Shown here: positions 25,194 to 34,063 of the stretch, piece by piece | How the letters are laid out: each line of letters begins with the position of its first letter | How positions within the stretch are numbered: the first letter of the stretch is position 1 | Source: Marinactinospora thermotolerans DSM 45154 | Lineage (GTDB): Bacteria; Actinomycetota; Actinomycetes; Streptosporangiales; Streptosporangiaceae | Assembly: GCF_900167435.1 (NCBI RefSeq) | Contig: NZ_FUWS01000008.1 | Coordinates: 222,858-286,857, forward strand | DNA length: 64,000 nucleotides | Direction of reading: 5' to 3' | Program-made: the position numbers and the translations under genes | Notes under the pieces: generated by a model | Seen by the model: the letters and a program-made list of their open reading frames with translations, nothing else | The model's database searches: none | Told to the model about the DNA's origin: nothing

Positions 25194-26147
25194 TCAGTAC
25201 AGCGCGGCAGCGTCACGAGGCCGACCCGCGACGCGGTAGGCGCCCGCCAGGTCTCGACGGACCTTCATGGTCAGCAGCCGGATCTCAGGGTCCCCCGCCG
25301 CGGCCAGACAGTTGCGGTAGGCGCGTTCCAGCGTCTCGACGGCCTCGCCCGGCCGTGACGCCTGGAGGTAGGCCAACCCGAGCTGGTGGTGGATGGCCAG
25401 CGTGTCGTAGTGGCGGGCGCCGAGACGCCGGTGCCGTTGGGCCAGCACCATGCGCAGCTGCGGGATCGCCTCGTCGAACCTGCCGCTGCCGCGCAGGGCG
25501 AGGGCCAGCCCGATGCGCAGGCTCTCCGTCTCCTCCGCGGAGGCCCCGGTGGAGTCCTCGATGGCGCGCTCGAAGTGCGCGATCGCGGCGTCGGGGCGTC
25601 CGGTGCGGCGATAGGCCGAGGCCAGGCGGGTACGCGCGGTCACGGTCTCGACCGCGGTGGGACCGAGCCGCTGGAGGCGCTGCTGGAGCAGGACCTCCCA
25701 GTTGGTCGCGGCGTCGTGGAAGCGACCGGCGTCCTCCTGGCACCAGGCGAGGTTCTCCCGGATGATGTCGGTCTGGTCGTCCTCTTCACCGAGCACGGCC
25801 ACCGAGTCGGCCAGGGCGACCTCGAACTGCTCGATCGCCGCGGAGCGCCGCCCGATCTGGGCGTACTTGCTGGCGAGGTTGTTGCGGGCGGCGATGGTGC
25901 GGGGGTGCTGTGCTCCGAACCGCTCGATCTGGTCGTGCAGGACGCGCTCCAGCCACGCGGCCCGCTGGGCGGGCGTCTGGCCCGGAGGGGGATCGCCGGG
26001 GGCCGTGGTGCCCCGAACCCCTGTGCCGGTGCCCCTGAGCCTGCTCTTGCGCAGCAGGGACCGCCACACCGACACCCGGCTCACCACCTCACTGCTCCGA
26101 GGAGCGACGTACCCGGCATTCTTACCGTTTCGCAGCGGCGACAACAC
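25194..26147 (-). CDS. TPR protein, kinesin-light-chain type
   Basis: The 317-residue protein holds about five 42-residue TPR_10/TPR_12 units with the recurring pattern 'G--HP-T--A-NNLA--Y---GR---AI--FE-AL'. Examples are FGAQHPRTIAARNNLASKY, LGPTAVETVTARTRLASAYRRTGR, and LGARHYDTLAIHHQLGLAYLQASR. No enzymatic domain or membrane segment is seen. Actinobacterial proteins like this often work with NTPase or effector partners, but none is adjacent. The GTG at 26147 is the longest start; the first 20 residues look unlike the rest, so a GTG near residue 22 is possible. Confidence 0.75.
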   Translation of the reverse strand: MLSPLRNGKNAGYVAPRSSEVVSRVSVWRSLLRKSRLRGTGTGVRGTTAPGDPPPGQTPAQRAAWLERVLHDQIERFGAQHPRTIAARNNLASKYAQIGRRSAAIEQFEVALADSVAVLGEEDDQTDIIRENLAWCQEDAGRFHDAATNWEVLLQQRLQRLGPTAVETVTARTRLASAYRRTGRPDAAIAHFERAIEDSTGASAEETESLRIGLALALRGSGRFDEAIPQLRMVLAQRHRRLGARHYDTLAIHHQLGLAYLQASRPGEAVETLERAYRNCLAAAGDPEIRLLTMKVRRDLAGAYRVAGRPRDAAALY

Positions 26148-26167
26148 GATTCAATAACTTAGTCCGT

Positions 26168-26209
26168 CCAGGGGGTTCCGTGCCGTGAGGAGAGGCCGTC
26201 GCCCCCTGG
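26168..26209 (-). terminator. Inverted repeat downstream of rnd
   Basis: Perfect 8-bp arms CCAGGGGG and CCCCCTGG are separated by 26 nt that can themselves fold. The element is about 50 bp after the rnd stop. Confidence 0.4.
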
Positions 26210-26260
26210 TGAATTGTGTCACTTGACGGTAATAAGCGATTGAACGGTTTCAGGGGTGGT

Positions 26261-27535
26261 TCAGACCCCTTTTTCGGCTTTCTGAAGTGCTTCCGTGAGC
26301 GCGACCGTGGTCAACCCCACCTGCCACTCGCGCGCGTTGTTACCCCGCAGGTGCTGGGCGACCGCAGCCTCGTCCAAGGGACGCGGCGGCGCCCACGCCA
26401 GCCTGCGCACGGCGTCCGGCTGGAGCAGGTTCTCCGTCGGCATGGTGACACGTTCGGCGATGGAACTCACCACCGAGCGAGCCGCCTCCAACCGCCGCGC
26501 CGCCACCGGATCGCGGTCGGCCCAACGGTTCACCGGGGGAGGACCGTCACCCGGGGCGCTCGGCCGGGGCAGCTCGGCGACGGACATGTCCCGCACCCGG
26601 TTGATCGCCTTGATCCACACCGGGATGTAACGGCGGGCCAGCCGGACACCGAACGGCTTGATCGCGGCGAGGTCCTGGGCGGTGCGGGGCATCGCCAGCG
26701 CCGCCTCGACGATACCCGCGTCGGGGACCACCCGCCCCGGCGACAGGTCCCGTTCACACGCGATGCGGTCGCGTTCGGACCACAGCTCCCGCACCACGCC
26801 CAGCCCACGCTGGTTGCGGACGCGGTGGATGCCCGAGGTCCGCCTCCAGGGGTCGGGGCGGGGCTCCTTCGGGGGCGCCGCCAGCACCGCGGCGAACTCC
26901 TCGCGCGCCCACTCCAGCTTCCCCGCCGCGGCCAGCTCCTCCTCCAGCGCGTCCCGCAGCTCCACCAGGACCTCGACGTCCAGCGCCGCGTAGCGCAGCC
27001 AGTCCTCCGGCAGGGGGCGGACCGACCAGTCCACGGCGGAGTGCTCCTTGGCCAGGCGCATTCCCAGCACGCGCTCGACCATGGCGCCCAGTCCCACCCG
27101 TTGGTAGCCGAGCAGTCGTCCGGCCAGCTCGGTGTCGAACAACCGGGCGGGACGCAGGTGCAGTTCCGTCAGGCAGGGCAGGTCCTGGTGCGCCGCGTGC
27201 AGCACCATCTCCGCGTCGGCGATGGCCGCGTTGAGCTCCGTCAGGTCGTCACAGGGGATCGGGTCGATCAGTGCCGTTCCCGCCCCGGCCCGGCGGAGCT
27301 GGACCAGGTAGGCGCGCTGTCCGTAGCGGTACCCCGAGGCGCGTTCGGCGTCCACCGCCACGGGGCCCCGTCCCGCGCCGAACGCCTCGACGACCTGTTC
27401 CAGGCGCGCCGCGTCCCCGACGACCGGGGGCAGGCCCTCCCGCGGCTCCCGGAGTAACGGGGCTTCCCCGGTCGGACGTTCCGGGGAGGAGCCGGGATCT
27501 TGGTCACCTGTCTTGGAGTTCAGCACGTTCGACAC
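26261..27535 (-). CDS. rnd: Ribonuclease D family 3'-5' exonuclease with HRDC domain
   Basis: The 424-residue protein has a DEDD exonuclease domain at about 40-220. Exo I is VAVDAERASGYRYG, where Asp-Ala-Glu supplies the two metal ligands. Exo II is in LHAAHQDLPCLTEL and Exo III is YAALDVEVLVEL (Tyr and Asp of the DEDDy class). An HRDC domain follows (about 250-330, RERDRIACERDLSPGRVVPD-like region) with a further C-terminal helical part. It trims the 3' ends of stable RNAs. The GTG start at 27535 is used. The rnd-DUF3000-hemE neighbourhood is conserved across many actinobacteria. Confidence 0.9.
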   Translation of the reverse strand: MSNVLNSKTGDQDPGSSPERPTGEAPLLREPREGLPPVVGDAARLEQVVEAFGAGRGPVAVDAERASGYRYGQRAYLVQLRRAGAGTALIDPIPCDDLTELNAAIADAEMVLHAAHQDLPCLTELHLRPARLFDTELAGRLLGYQRVGLGAMVERVLGMRLAKEHSAVDWSVRPLPEDWLRYAALDVEVLVELRDALEEELAAAGKLEWAREEFAAVLAAPPKEPRPDPWRRTSGIHRVRNQRGLGVVRELWSERDRIACERDLSPGRVVPDAGIVEAALAMPRTAQDLAAIKPFGVRLARRYIPVWIKAINRVRDMSVAELPRPSAPGDGPPPVNRWADRDPVAARRLEAARSVVSSIAERVTMPTENLLQPDAVRRLAWAPPRPLDEAAVAQHLRGNNAREWQVGLTTVALTEALQKAEKGV

Positions 27536-27663
27536 AGCACTACGGTATGTGCTCCGCCCGGTGGGCAGGCGAACACCGAGGTCCCTCGGAGCGCTCAGGC
27601 CCTGGTGCCCCGCCCTCTCCCGTTCTCCTCCCCGAGCTCCCCCGACGCCGCTGCGCGGCTCGG

Positions 27664-28242
27664 TCAGTCGTGGCGGGGCCGGCGTTGGCTGATGTCGGTC
27701 ACGTCCACCGGGGGCAGGCCCGCGGTCGCCGACAGCAGGGCCAACCAGGCCGACATGTGCCCGGACAGGTCCTCGGAGAGGGGGGACCAGGAGGCCCGAA
27801 GCTCCAGCTCCGTCGTCGTGGGCTGGCCGGACTTGGCGCCGAAGCCCTCGGTGGTGGCGCGGGTCACGGTTCCGCTGAGTTCGCGCTGGTCGGCCCCGTG
27901 CCCGCTCAACGCCTCGGTCAGCCAGCTCCAGGCCACCTGCCCCAGCAACGGGTCGGTCGAGATCTCGGGTTCGAGTTCGGCGCTGACGTAGGCGACCACC
28001 CGGAACGGGCCGGGCCAGTCACGGGTTCCCTCCGGGTCGTACAGGACGATGAGCCGCCCCAACGCGATGTCGTCGTCGTCGACCGTCACGGTCGCCGACA
28101 TCGCGACGGCGTGGGGGGCGAGTCGCCGGGGGGCGGGGATGTCCTCGAGCGCGATCTCGGGGCGCACCACGGGTTCGCGCAGACTCTCGACCGCGCGCCG
28201 GAACGAGGGAGGCGCGTCATCGTCCCTAACGGCAGGGGGCAT
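27664..28242 (-). CDS. DUF3000 family protein
   Basis: The 192-residue soluble protein matches the actinobacterial DUF3000 family as I know it: FRRAVESLREPVVRPEIALEDIPAPRRLAPHAVAMSA in pieces, GRLIVLYDPEGTRDWPGPFRVVAYV, and a C-terminal GLPPVDVTDI. No catalytic motif is recognised. The family is found next to rnd and hemE on a regular basis, as here. The ATG at 28242 is the start; the frame is open further upstream but has no ribosome site there. Confidence 0.82.
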   Translation of the reverse strand: MPPAVRDDDAPPSFRRAVESLREPVVRPEIALEDIPAPRRLAPHAVAMSATVTVDDDDIALGRLIVLYDPEGTRDWPGPFRVVAYVSAELEPEISTDPLLGQVAWSWLTEALSGHGADQRELSGTVTRATTEGFGAKSGQPTTTELELRASWSPLSEDLSGHMSAWLALLSATAGLPPVDVTDISQRRPRHD

Positions 28243-28567
28243 GATGGAAACGTCAGCCTTAATCTTGGAATCTCCACTTCGTGCCACCGGCCGCGAGGCC
28301 GGCGGGCCCGCGGGCACGGCGGAGTTCACGGCCACCGCCGCGCAGGCCGGACCTCACTCCACGCGCCGGGTGGGCACGCACACGACGGTGGCACGAGTCA
28401 CGTCGGGTTCCGGGGAGCTTTTCCGGCGTGTCGGTGTTTTGTGATGATCTTGGGATGTCCACGGGGCCGGCGTGTCCCGCCCGGGGCCCATCGGTTCCGG
28501 CCGCTTCGCGCCCCGTCTGCCCCGATCGGGGCGCGACAGGCTCGGAAGGCGTGGCACGATCAATGGT
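28243..28567. other. Intergenic region between divergent DUF3000 gene and hemE
   Basis: This 325-bp divergent region must hold both promoters. I see no clear -10/-35 pair, riboswitch or perfect long palindrome in it. Confidence 0.4.
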
Positions 28568-29599
28568 GTGACGCTGCAAGACTCTCCATTTCTCCGCGCC
28601 TGCCAGCGCCTGCCGGTGTCCCACACGCCGGTGTGGTTCATGCGCCAGGCGGGCCGCTCCTTGCCCGAATACCGCAGAGTCCGCGCCGACGTCCCGATGC
28701 TGGAGGCGTGTGCGCGGCCCGACATGATCGTCGAGATCACGATGCAGCCGGTGCGCCGCTACGAGGTGGACGCGGCCATCTACTTCAGCGACATCGTGGT
28801 GCCCCTGAAGGCCATCGGTGTCGATCTCGACATCAAGAGCGGCGTCGGCCCGGTGGTCGCCGAGCCGATCCGCGACCTTGACGCGATCAAGCGCCTGCGC
28901 GACCTCGAACCTGACGACATCCCGTTCGTCACCGAGGCGGTCGGCGAGCTCGTCGGCGAGTTGGCCGACCGCCCGCTCATCGGGTTCGCGGGTGGCCCCT
29001 TCACCCTGGCCTCCTACCTCATCGAGGGAGGGCCGTCCAAGAACCACGAACACACCAAGGCCATGATGTACGGCGAGCCCGACGTGTGGGCCGAGCTGAT
29101 GCAGCGTCTGTCGGCCATCACCCTGGAGTTCCTCAGGGTCCAGGTGGCGGCGGGGGCCAGCGCCGTGCAGCTGTTCGACTCCTGGGTGGGCGCGCTCAGC
29201 CCCGAGGACTACCGCGCCGGCGTGCTGCCCTACACCAAGTGGATCTTCGCCAAGCTGGGCGAGCTCAACGTGCCGCGCATCCACTTCGGCGTGGGCACGG
29301 GAGAGCTGCTGGGCCTGCTCGGCGAGGCCGGGGCCGACGTGGTCGGGGTCGACTGGCGGGTTCCGCTCGACCGCGCGGCCCAGCGGGTCCAGGCCGGCAC
29401 CGCTCTCCAGGGCAACCTTGATCCGGCCACGCTCTTCGCGCCGTGGGAGGTGGTCGCCGAGCGCACCCGCGACGTGCTCTCCCGCGCGCGGGCGGCCGAG
29501 GGACACATTTTCAACCTGGGTCACGGCGTGCTGCCGACGACCGACCCGGACAAGCTGGCCCGCCTGACCGACTTCGTGCACCAGGAGACGGCTCGCTGA
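28568..29599 (+). CDS. hemE: Uroporphyrinogen III decarboxylase
   Basis: The 343-residue enzyme removes four carboxylates from uroporphyrinogen III to make coproporphyrinogen III. Conserved parts are the N-terminal [16 protein letters not shown] (Arg residues bind substrate carboxylates), the Asp-containing [33 protein letters not shown], and [10 protein letters not shown], then [11 protein letters not shown] and [17 protein letters not shown] at 28568 directly precedes the conserved [11 protein letters not shown]. The gap to the next gene is a strong hairpin. It supplies substrate for the cgoX product encoded 1.2 kb downstream. Confidence 0.96.
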   Translation: MTLQDSPFLRACQRLPVSHTPVWFMRQAGRSLPEYRRVRADVPMLEACARPDMIVEITMQPVRRYEVDAAIYFSDIVVPLKAIGVDLDIKSGVGPVVAEPIRDLDAIKRLRDLEPDDIPFVTEAVGELVGELADRPLIGFAGGPFTLASYLIEGGPSKNHEHTKAMMYGEPDVWAELMQRLSAITLEFLRVQVAAGASAVQLFDSWVGALSPEDYRAGVLPYTKWIFAKLGELNVPRIHFGVGTGELLGLLGEAGADVVGVDWRVPLDRAAQRVQAGTALQGNLDPATLFAPWEVVAERTRDVLSRARAAEGHIFNLGHGVLPTTDPDKLARLTDFVHQETAR

Positions 29600-29600
29600 G

Positions 29601-29643
29601 GCGCGGGGTCCGGCCGCGGACGGCGCGCGGCCGGACCCCGCGC
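29601..29643. terminator. Bidirectional hairpin between hemE and the DUF4349 gene
   Basis: Perfect 18-bp arms (29601-29618 and 29626-29643, starting GCGCGGGGTCC) enclose a 7-nt loop and fill the whole gap between the convergent genes. Confidence 0.8.
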
Positions 29644-30597
29644 TCACCCCTCCTCCCGTTCGGGCGGAGCGGGGGCCGCCTCGTCGTCGGCGGCCACGTC
29701 CGCGTGGCCGGGGGCGGCGTCCCGGGCCGGGCGACGCCCGCGCCGCAGCAGCAGCCACACCGGTACGCCGCCCAGCGCGACCAGGGGCAGGAACGGCAGC
29801 AGCCAGCCCACGAGGACCGCGATGCCGCGCAGCAACGTCTGGAGCGCCTGCACCCCCGCCGCGAACCCGTCGCCGAACCCTGACGGGTCCACGTCGGTCG
29901 CGGAGGCCGGTCCGACCAGGGACAGTTCGATCGTGCCGTAGGCGGTCTGCCCGGCCAGGGCCTCCTGCCGGGCCTGCAACGCCTCCAGTTCGCCCTGGCG
30001 TGTCCCGATCTCGGCCTCGACCGCCAGCACCTCCTCGACGGTCCCTGCCTCCTCCAGGAGGTCCCGCAGTCGCGCGAGCGAGGCCTCGGCCGACTCCACC
30101 CGGCTGTCGACGTCGGCCACCTCCTCGGTCACGTCCTCGACCTGCCGCTCCAGGCTCCGCAGGTCGCCCAGTTCCGCCAGCTCCTCCAGCGCCTCCTCGT
30201 AACCGTCCTGGGGGACCTTGAGGGTCAATGACGCGCTGGGGAGCTCGCCCCCGTCGGAGTAGGCGGTCTCCGCGGCGACGTGACCGCCCGCGGCCACCAC
30301 CCGCTCGACGGCCCGCTCGGAGGCGTCCTCGACGTCGGAGACCTCCACCGACAGCGACGCGGTGGAGATCACTGTGCGTTCGCTCACGTCGACAGAGAGG
30401 TCGGAAGCGGCCCCGGCGGCGGCGCCGTCGGCCCCTCCCTCGGGGGGTGCCGCCTCCATCGCGGCGTCGGGAACGGAGGCCGTCCCGAGATTCGACCGGC
30501 TCTCCGAACAGCCCGCCAGCAGGGCGGTTGCCAGCGTCAGACAGGCGAGCGCGACGGCTCGGCGACGGCCGTGCAGGGCTCCCACACACAGGTTCAT
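29644..30597 (-). CDS. DUF4349 lipoprotein with coiled coil
   Basis: The 317-residue protein carries a lipoprotein signal (CLTLATALLAGC, Cys near 30). The outer domain matches the DUF4349 pattern: RTVISTASLSVEVSDVEDAS, SASLTLKVPQDGYEEALEELAELGDL, then a long coiled coil (RQVEDVTEEVADVDSRVESAEASLARLRDLL in heptads), GTIELSLVG and a C-terminal membrane helix (GIAVLVGWLLPFLPLVALGGVPVWLLL). The end is a basic and acidic cytoplasmic tail. Function is unknown; family members are membrane-anchored envelope proteins. The ATG at 30597 starts the signal peptide. Confidence 0.85.
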   Translation of the reverse strand: MNLCVGALHGRRRAVALACLTLATALLAGCSESRSNLGTASVPDAAMEAAPPEGGADGAAAGAASDLSVDVSERTVISTASLSVEVSDVEDASERAVERVVAAGGHVAAETAYSDGGELPSASLTLKVPQDGYEEALEELAELGDLRSLERQVEDVTEEVADVDSRVESAEASLARLRDLLEEAGTVEEVLAVEAEIGTRQGELEALQARQEALAGQTAYGTIELSLVGPASATDVDPSGFGDGFAAGVQALQTLLRGIAVLVGWLLPFLPLVALGGVPVWLLLRRGRRPARDAAPGHADVAADDEAAPAPPEREEG

Positions 30598-30763
30598 GCG
30601 GCTTCGACGTGCCACGGGGTGAGACCGTTGCGGCCCTCGGATAACGCTCACATCACATCGGAGGGGCCGGGTTCACGGCACCCCGTCAGCACCCGCGCAC
30701 CAGGAACGCGCGCAGATGGCGGGGTGCGGACGAGGACACGAAACCATCTGGAAAGCTGGGGGC

Positions 30764-32233
30764 ATGGAGACGAAACCGCACGTCGTGGTCGTCGGTGGCG
30801 GACTGTCCGGATTGACCGCGGCCCATCGCCTCATCGAAACCGGGTCCCGGGTCACCGTGCTGGAGTCCGCACCGCGACCGGGCGGCAAGCTCCACAGCTC
30901 CCCGGTGGCCGGGGTCCCGGTGGACTCGGGGGCCGAGTCCATCCTCACCCGCCGCCCCGAGGCCTTGGAGCTCGTCGCGGACCTGGGGCTGGGCGATCGG
31001 CTCACCCATCCGGCCCCCGCGCCGGCGCGTCTGTACAGCAGGGGCGCGCTGCGCGACTTTCCCAGTGGGCACCTCATGGGGGTCCCGGGCGGCCTGACCG
31101 CGCTGGCCCGCAGCGGCGTCCTGTCGTGGACGGGCACGCTGCGCGCGGCGCGCGACCTGGTCTGGCCGGCCACGACCATCCACGCAGACGTCCCGGTGGC
31201 CACCTACATCGGCGTCCGCATGGGGTCCGAGGTGGTCGACCGCCTCGTCGAACCGATGCTGGGCGGCGTCTACGCGGGCCGCGCCGACCGCCTGTCGCTT
31301 GAGGCGGCGCTCCCTCAGATCGTGCCGGCCGCGCGTACCCGGCGGTCCCTGATGGCCGCCGTGCGCGAGATCAAGGAGGAGCAGGCGGCCAAGGCGAGGG
31401 ACGCGGCCCCCGGTCCGGTGTTCGCCACCCTGCGGGGCGGTCTGGCCACCCTCATCGACGCGCTCGTCGACCGCGTGACGGCGGCGGGCGGCGCGGTCGA
31501 GACCTCGACCCCGGTGCGCGAGCTGCGACGTGACGGCGCGGGCTGGCGGATCGTCGCCGGCCCTCCCGGGGCGGAGCGCGCCGTCGCGGCCGACGCGGTC
31601 GTCCTGGCCTGTCCCGCCCCCGAGGCCGCCCGGCTGCTGCGCGTGGAGGTGCCCGAGGCGGCGCGCGAGCTCGAACGGATCGGCTACGCCAGCATGGCCG
31701 TCATCACGCTGGCCTACCGGGCGCGGGACTTCGCCGCGCCGCCGAAGGGCAGCGGCTTCCTGGTGCCGGCGCTGGAGGGACGGACGATCAAGGCCGTCAC
31801 CTTCAGCAGCGTCAAGTGGCCCTGGCTGGCCGAGGCGCTGCGCGCGGCCCACCCCGACGAGGAGACCGTGCTCGTGCGCTGCTCCATCGGACGAGTGGGC
31901 GAGGAGGAGACGCTCCAGCACTCCGACGAGGAGCTGGCCGCGCTGGCGGTCGCCGACCTCGCCGACATCTGCGGCATCGGCCGGCCGCCCGTCGAGCAGC
32001 GGGTCACCCGGTGGCAGGCCGGCCTGCCCCAGTACACGGTGGGGCACGAGGCCCGGATCGCCCGGGCCCGCACGGCCGTGGCCGCGCACCCCGGCCTGGC
32101 CCTGTGCGGCGCCGCCTACGACGGTGTGGGCATCCCGGCCTGCGTCGCGAGCGCCACCGAGGCGGCCCGCACGCTGACGACCGTCCTGACCGAGCGGGTG
32201 GCGCACGGCGCCGGACCCGCGCTCTCCGACTGA
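30764..32233 (+). CDS. cgoX (hemY): Coproporphyrinogen III oxidase / protoporphyrinogen oxidase family flavoprotein
   Basis: The 489-residue FAD enzyme starts with the dinucleotide-binding VVVVGGGLSGLTAAHRL and the GGK motif (RPGGKLHS). LGGVYAGRADRLSLEAALPQ and the C-terminal FAD segment LCGAAYDGVGIPACVASATEA are typical of HemY/HemG. In Actinobacteria and Firmicutes that also have ChdC (next gene), this enzyme oxidises coproporphyrinogen III to coproporphyrin III. The start ATG at 30764 follows a G-rich ribosome site. It is followed after 54 bp by chdC in the same direction, so they are likely co-transcribed. Confidence 0.93.
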   Translation: METKPHVVVVGGGLSGLTAAHRLIETGSRVTVLESAPRPGGKLHSSPVAGVPVDSGAESILTRRPEALELVADLGLGDRLTHPAPAPARLYSRGALRDFPSGHLMGVPGGLTALARSGVLSWTGTLRAARDLVWPATTIHADVPVATYIGVRMGSEVVDRLVEPMLGGVYAGRADRLSLEAALPQIVPAARTRRSLMAAVREIKEEQAAKARDAAPGPVFATLRGGLATLIDALVDRVTAAGGAVETSTPVRELRRDGAGWRIVAGPPGAERAVAADAVVLACPAPEAARLLRVEVPEAARELERIGYASMAVITLAYRARDFAAPPKGSGFLVPALEGRTIKAVTFSSVKWPWLAEALRAAHPDEETVLVRCSIGRVGEEETLQHSDEELAALAVADLADICGIGRPPVEQRVTRWQAGLPQYTVGHEARIARARTAVAAHPGLALCGAAYDGVGIPACVASATEAARTLTTVLTERVAHGAGPALSD

Positions 32234-32287
32234 CGCCGGTCACGGCGCTCAGCCATCACCGATATCGAACCGACAAGGGAGTTCCAC

Positions 32288-33001
32288 GTGACGACGGGGC
32301 ACGAGAGCCACAACGGCGCCTCCGACGCCGAAGAGCTGAACAAGCTCATCCGCTACACCATGTGGTCGGTCTTCAAGGTCGGCGACCTCGGCGAGCTCGA
32401 CCGCGTCGCGGCGGTCGAGGAGGTCACCCGCCTGTTCGACGCCGCGGCCGAGAAGGGGGTCACCACCCGCGGCTCCTACGACGTGCAGGGGTTCCGCGCC
32501 GACGCCGATGTGATGTTCTGGTGGATCGCCGAGACCCCCGACGCGCTCCAGGAGATGTACGCGTCCTTCCGGCGCACCGCCCTGGGCCGGGCGAGCGCCC
32601 CGGTGTGGTCGGTCGTGGGCATGCACCGGCCGGCGGAGTTCAACCGCGGCCACGTGCCGGCCTTCCTGGCCGGTGAGGAACCGCGCGACTACATCTGCGT
32701 CTACCCCTTCGTGCGCTCCTACGAGTGGTACCTGCTGCCCGACGAGGAGCGCCGCGCCATGCTCGCCGAGCACGGCCGGATGGCCGCGCCCTACCCCGAT
32801 GTGCGGGCCAACACCGTCTCCACGTTCGCGCTCAGCGACTACGAGTGGCTGCTGGCCTTCGAGGGGCAGGAGCTGCACCGTATCGTCGACCTGATGCGCC
32901 ACCTGCGCGGAGCCGAGGCCCGTCGGCACACCCGTCTGGAGGTCCCCTTCTACACGGGGCGGCGCAAGAGCGTGGCCGAACTGGTCGAGGCGCTGCCCTA
33001 A
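32288..33001 (+). CDS. chdC (hemQ): Coproheme decarboxylase (HemQ)
   Basis: The 237-residue protein is in the chlorite-dismutase superfamily and converts coproheme to heme b by two oxidative decarboxylations using peroxide. Conserved pieces are [45 protein letters not shown] (the catalytic Tyr lies in VYPF) and the heme-ligand region [12 protein letters not shown] with its His. The GTG at 32288 has AAGGGA 7 bp upstream. Together with hemE and cgoX it shows that this organism uses the coproporphyrin-dependent route; the ferrochelatase gene must be elsewhere. Confidence 0.95.
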   Translation: MTTGHESHNGASDAEELNKLIRYTMWSVFKVGDLGELDRVAAVEEVTRLFDAAAEKGVTTRGSYDVQGFRADADVMFWWIAETPDALQEMYASFRRTALGRASAPVWSVVGMHRPAEFNRGHVPAFLAGEEPRDYICVYPFVRSYEWYLLPDEERRAMLAEHGRMAAPYPDVRANTVSTFALSDYEWLLAFEGQELHRIVDLMRHLRGAEARRHTRLEVPFYTGRRKSVAELVEALP

Positions 33002-33067
33002 CCTCGTGGGCAGCGGTCGTGCTTCGAGCGTGGCATGCAACCGACGCCACGACCGGTGTCACGGCCC

Positions 33068-33073
33068 TATAAT
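33068..33073 (+). promoter_or_regulatory. Consensus -10 box TATAAT upstream of the DedA gene
   Basis: An exact TATAAT stands out in GC-rich surroundings (CCCTATAATTCC). No convincing -35 is visible 17 bp upstream. It lies 129 bp before the DedA start, which implies an untranslated leader of about 120 nt if used. Confidence 0.35.
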
Positions 33074-33201
33074 TCCGGGAATGCGGCTCCGGTCGTCGTG
33101 CGGCACCCGTGCCCGGCGGCCGGAGCTTTTTGCTTATCTCCGCGTCGATCGGAAGACGCGCTATTACCCCCCTTCCCGCTTCATAGAGATCAAAGAGGAA
33201 T

Positions 33202-33954
33202 ATGGGACCTGTGGACTGGTCTACGTCGCTCGCCGCGTCCACCACGTCGACGTCCATCGACCCTTCCGAGGGGTACGAGGGATTCATCGGCTGGGTGCTC
33301 GGCCTGATGACAGACCTGGGCGAGCTCGGTGTCGGCCTCGCCCTTCTCATTGAGACGTTCTTCCCCCCGATGCCCAGTGAGGCGGTGCTGCCCGGAGCGG
33401 GCTTCCTCGCCTACGACGGCAAGATGAACCTGTGGCTGGCGATCCTGGCGGCCACGCTCGGCGCCCTGGTCGGCGCCTGGGGGTTCTACGCGCTGGGGGC
33501 GTTGCTGGGCCGAGAGCGGACCAAGTGGCTGGTGGAGAAGACCCCTCTGCTGGAGGTGGAGGACTTCTACAAGGCCGAGGCGTTCTTCTCCCGTTGGGGG
33601 GGCATCGCCGTCCTGATCGGCCGTTGCGTGCCTCTGGTACGGAGCTTCATCTCCATCCCGGCGGGTATCGAGCGGATGCCGTTCTGGCGGTTCTCGCTCT
33701 ACACCTTCGTCGGCAGCGCCGTGTGGAACGGGTTGTGGATCGGCTTGGGCTACGCCTTCGGTCCGGCGATCAAGCCGGTCCTGGAGGAGTGGAGCGGCGT
33801 CATCAGCAACGCCGTCCTCGTCGTCATCGCGGTGCTGTTCGTCTGGTTCATCGTCGTGCGCGTGCGCAAGATCATGCGTCGCCGTAACGGCGGGGAGCCT
33901 CCGCGGGCCCCGCAGGGACGGCACCACGTCGCCAAGCACCGCGTCGTCGACTGA
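33202..33954 (+). CDS. DedA-family membrane protein
   Basis: The 250-residue protein belongs to the DedA/SNARE-associated family of lipid-scrambling or flipping membrane proteins. It has LIETFFPPMPSEAVLPGAGFLA (re-entrant loop with conserved Glu and Pro), GALVGAWGFYALGALLGRER, and the signature RCVPLVRSFISIPAGIERMPFWRFSLYTFVGSAVWNG with the conserved Arg. About five membrane helices are present, with a basic C-terminus (RVRKIMRRRNG). The ATG at 33202 has GAGGA just upstream. The gene ends before a perfect terminator. Confidence 0.9.
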   Translation: MGPVDWSTSLAASTTSTSIDPSEGYEGFIGWVLGLMTDLGELGVGLALLIETFFPPMPSEAVLPGAGFLAYDGKMNLWLAILAATLGALVGAWGFYALGALLGRERTKWLVEKTPLLEVEDFYKAEAFFSRWGGIAVLIGRCVPLVRSFISIPAGIERMPFWRFSLYTFVGSAVWNGLWIGLGYAFGPAIKPVLEEWSGVISNAVLVVIAVLFVWFIVVRVRKIMRRRNGGEPPRAPQGRHHVAKHRVVD

Positions 33955-33986
33955 CAAGGGCGAGGGACACCCGGCTTCCACGCCGA

Positions 33987-34019
33987 GGGGGCGCACCCGT
34001 ACGGGTGCGCCCCCTTTTT
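33987..34019 (+). terminator. Rho-independent terminator, perfect 28-bp palindrome plus T5
   Basis: Arms GGGGGCGCACCCGT (33987-34000) and its exact complement (34001-34014) are followed by TTTTT (34015-34019). This is the most classical intrinsic terminator in the window, serving the DedA gene. Confidence 0.88.
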
Positions 34020-34063
34020 CTGCGTCTTTCCGGTCCGCCCCTTCGGGGGGGCGGGCCGGAGGG

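Noticed and set aside
28259..30589. Open frame of 776 codons on the minus strand
   Set aside because: It is mostly antisense to hemE and lies out of frame over the DUF4349 gene; composition is Arg/Gly-rich without family content.
33987..34019. 28-bp palindrome as a recombination or phage attachment site
   Set aside because: The T5 run directly after it and its position past the DedA stop make it a standard terminator.
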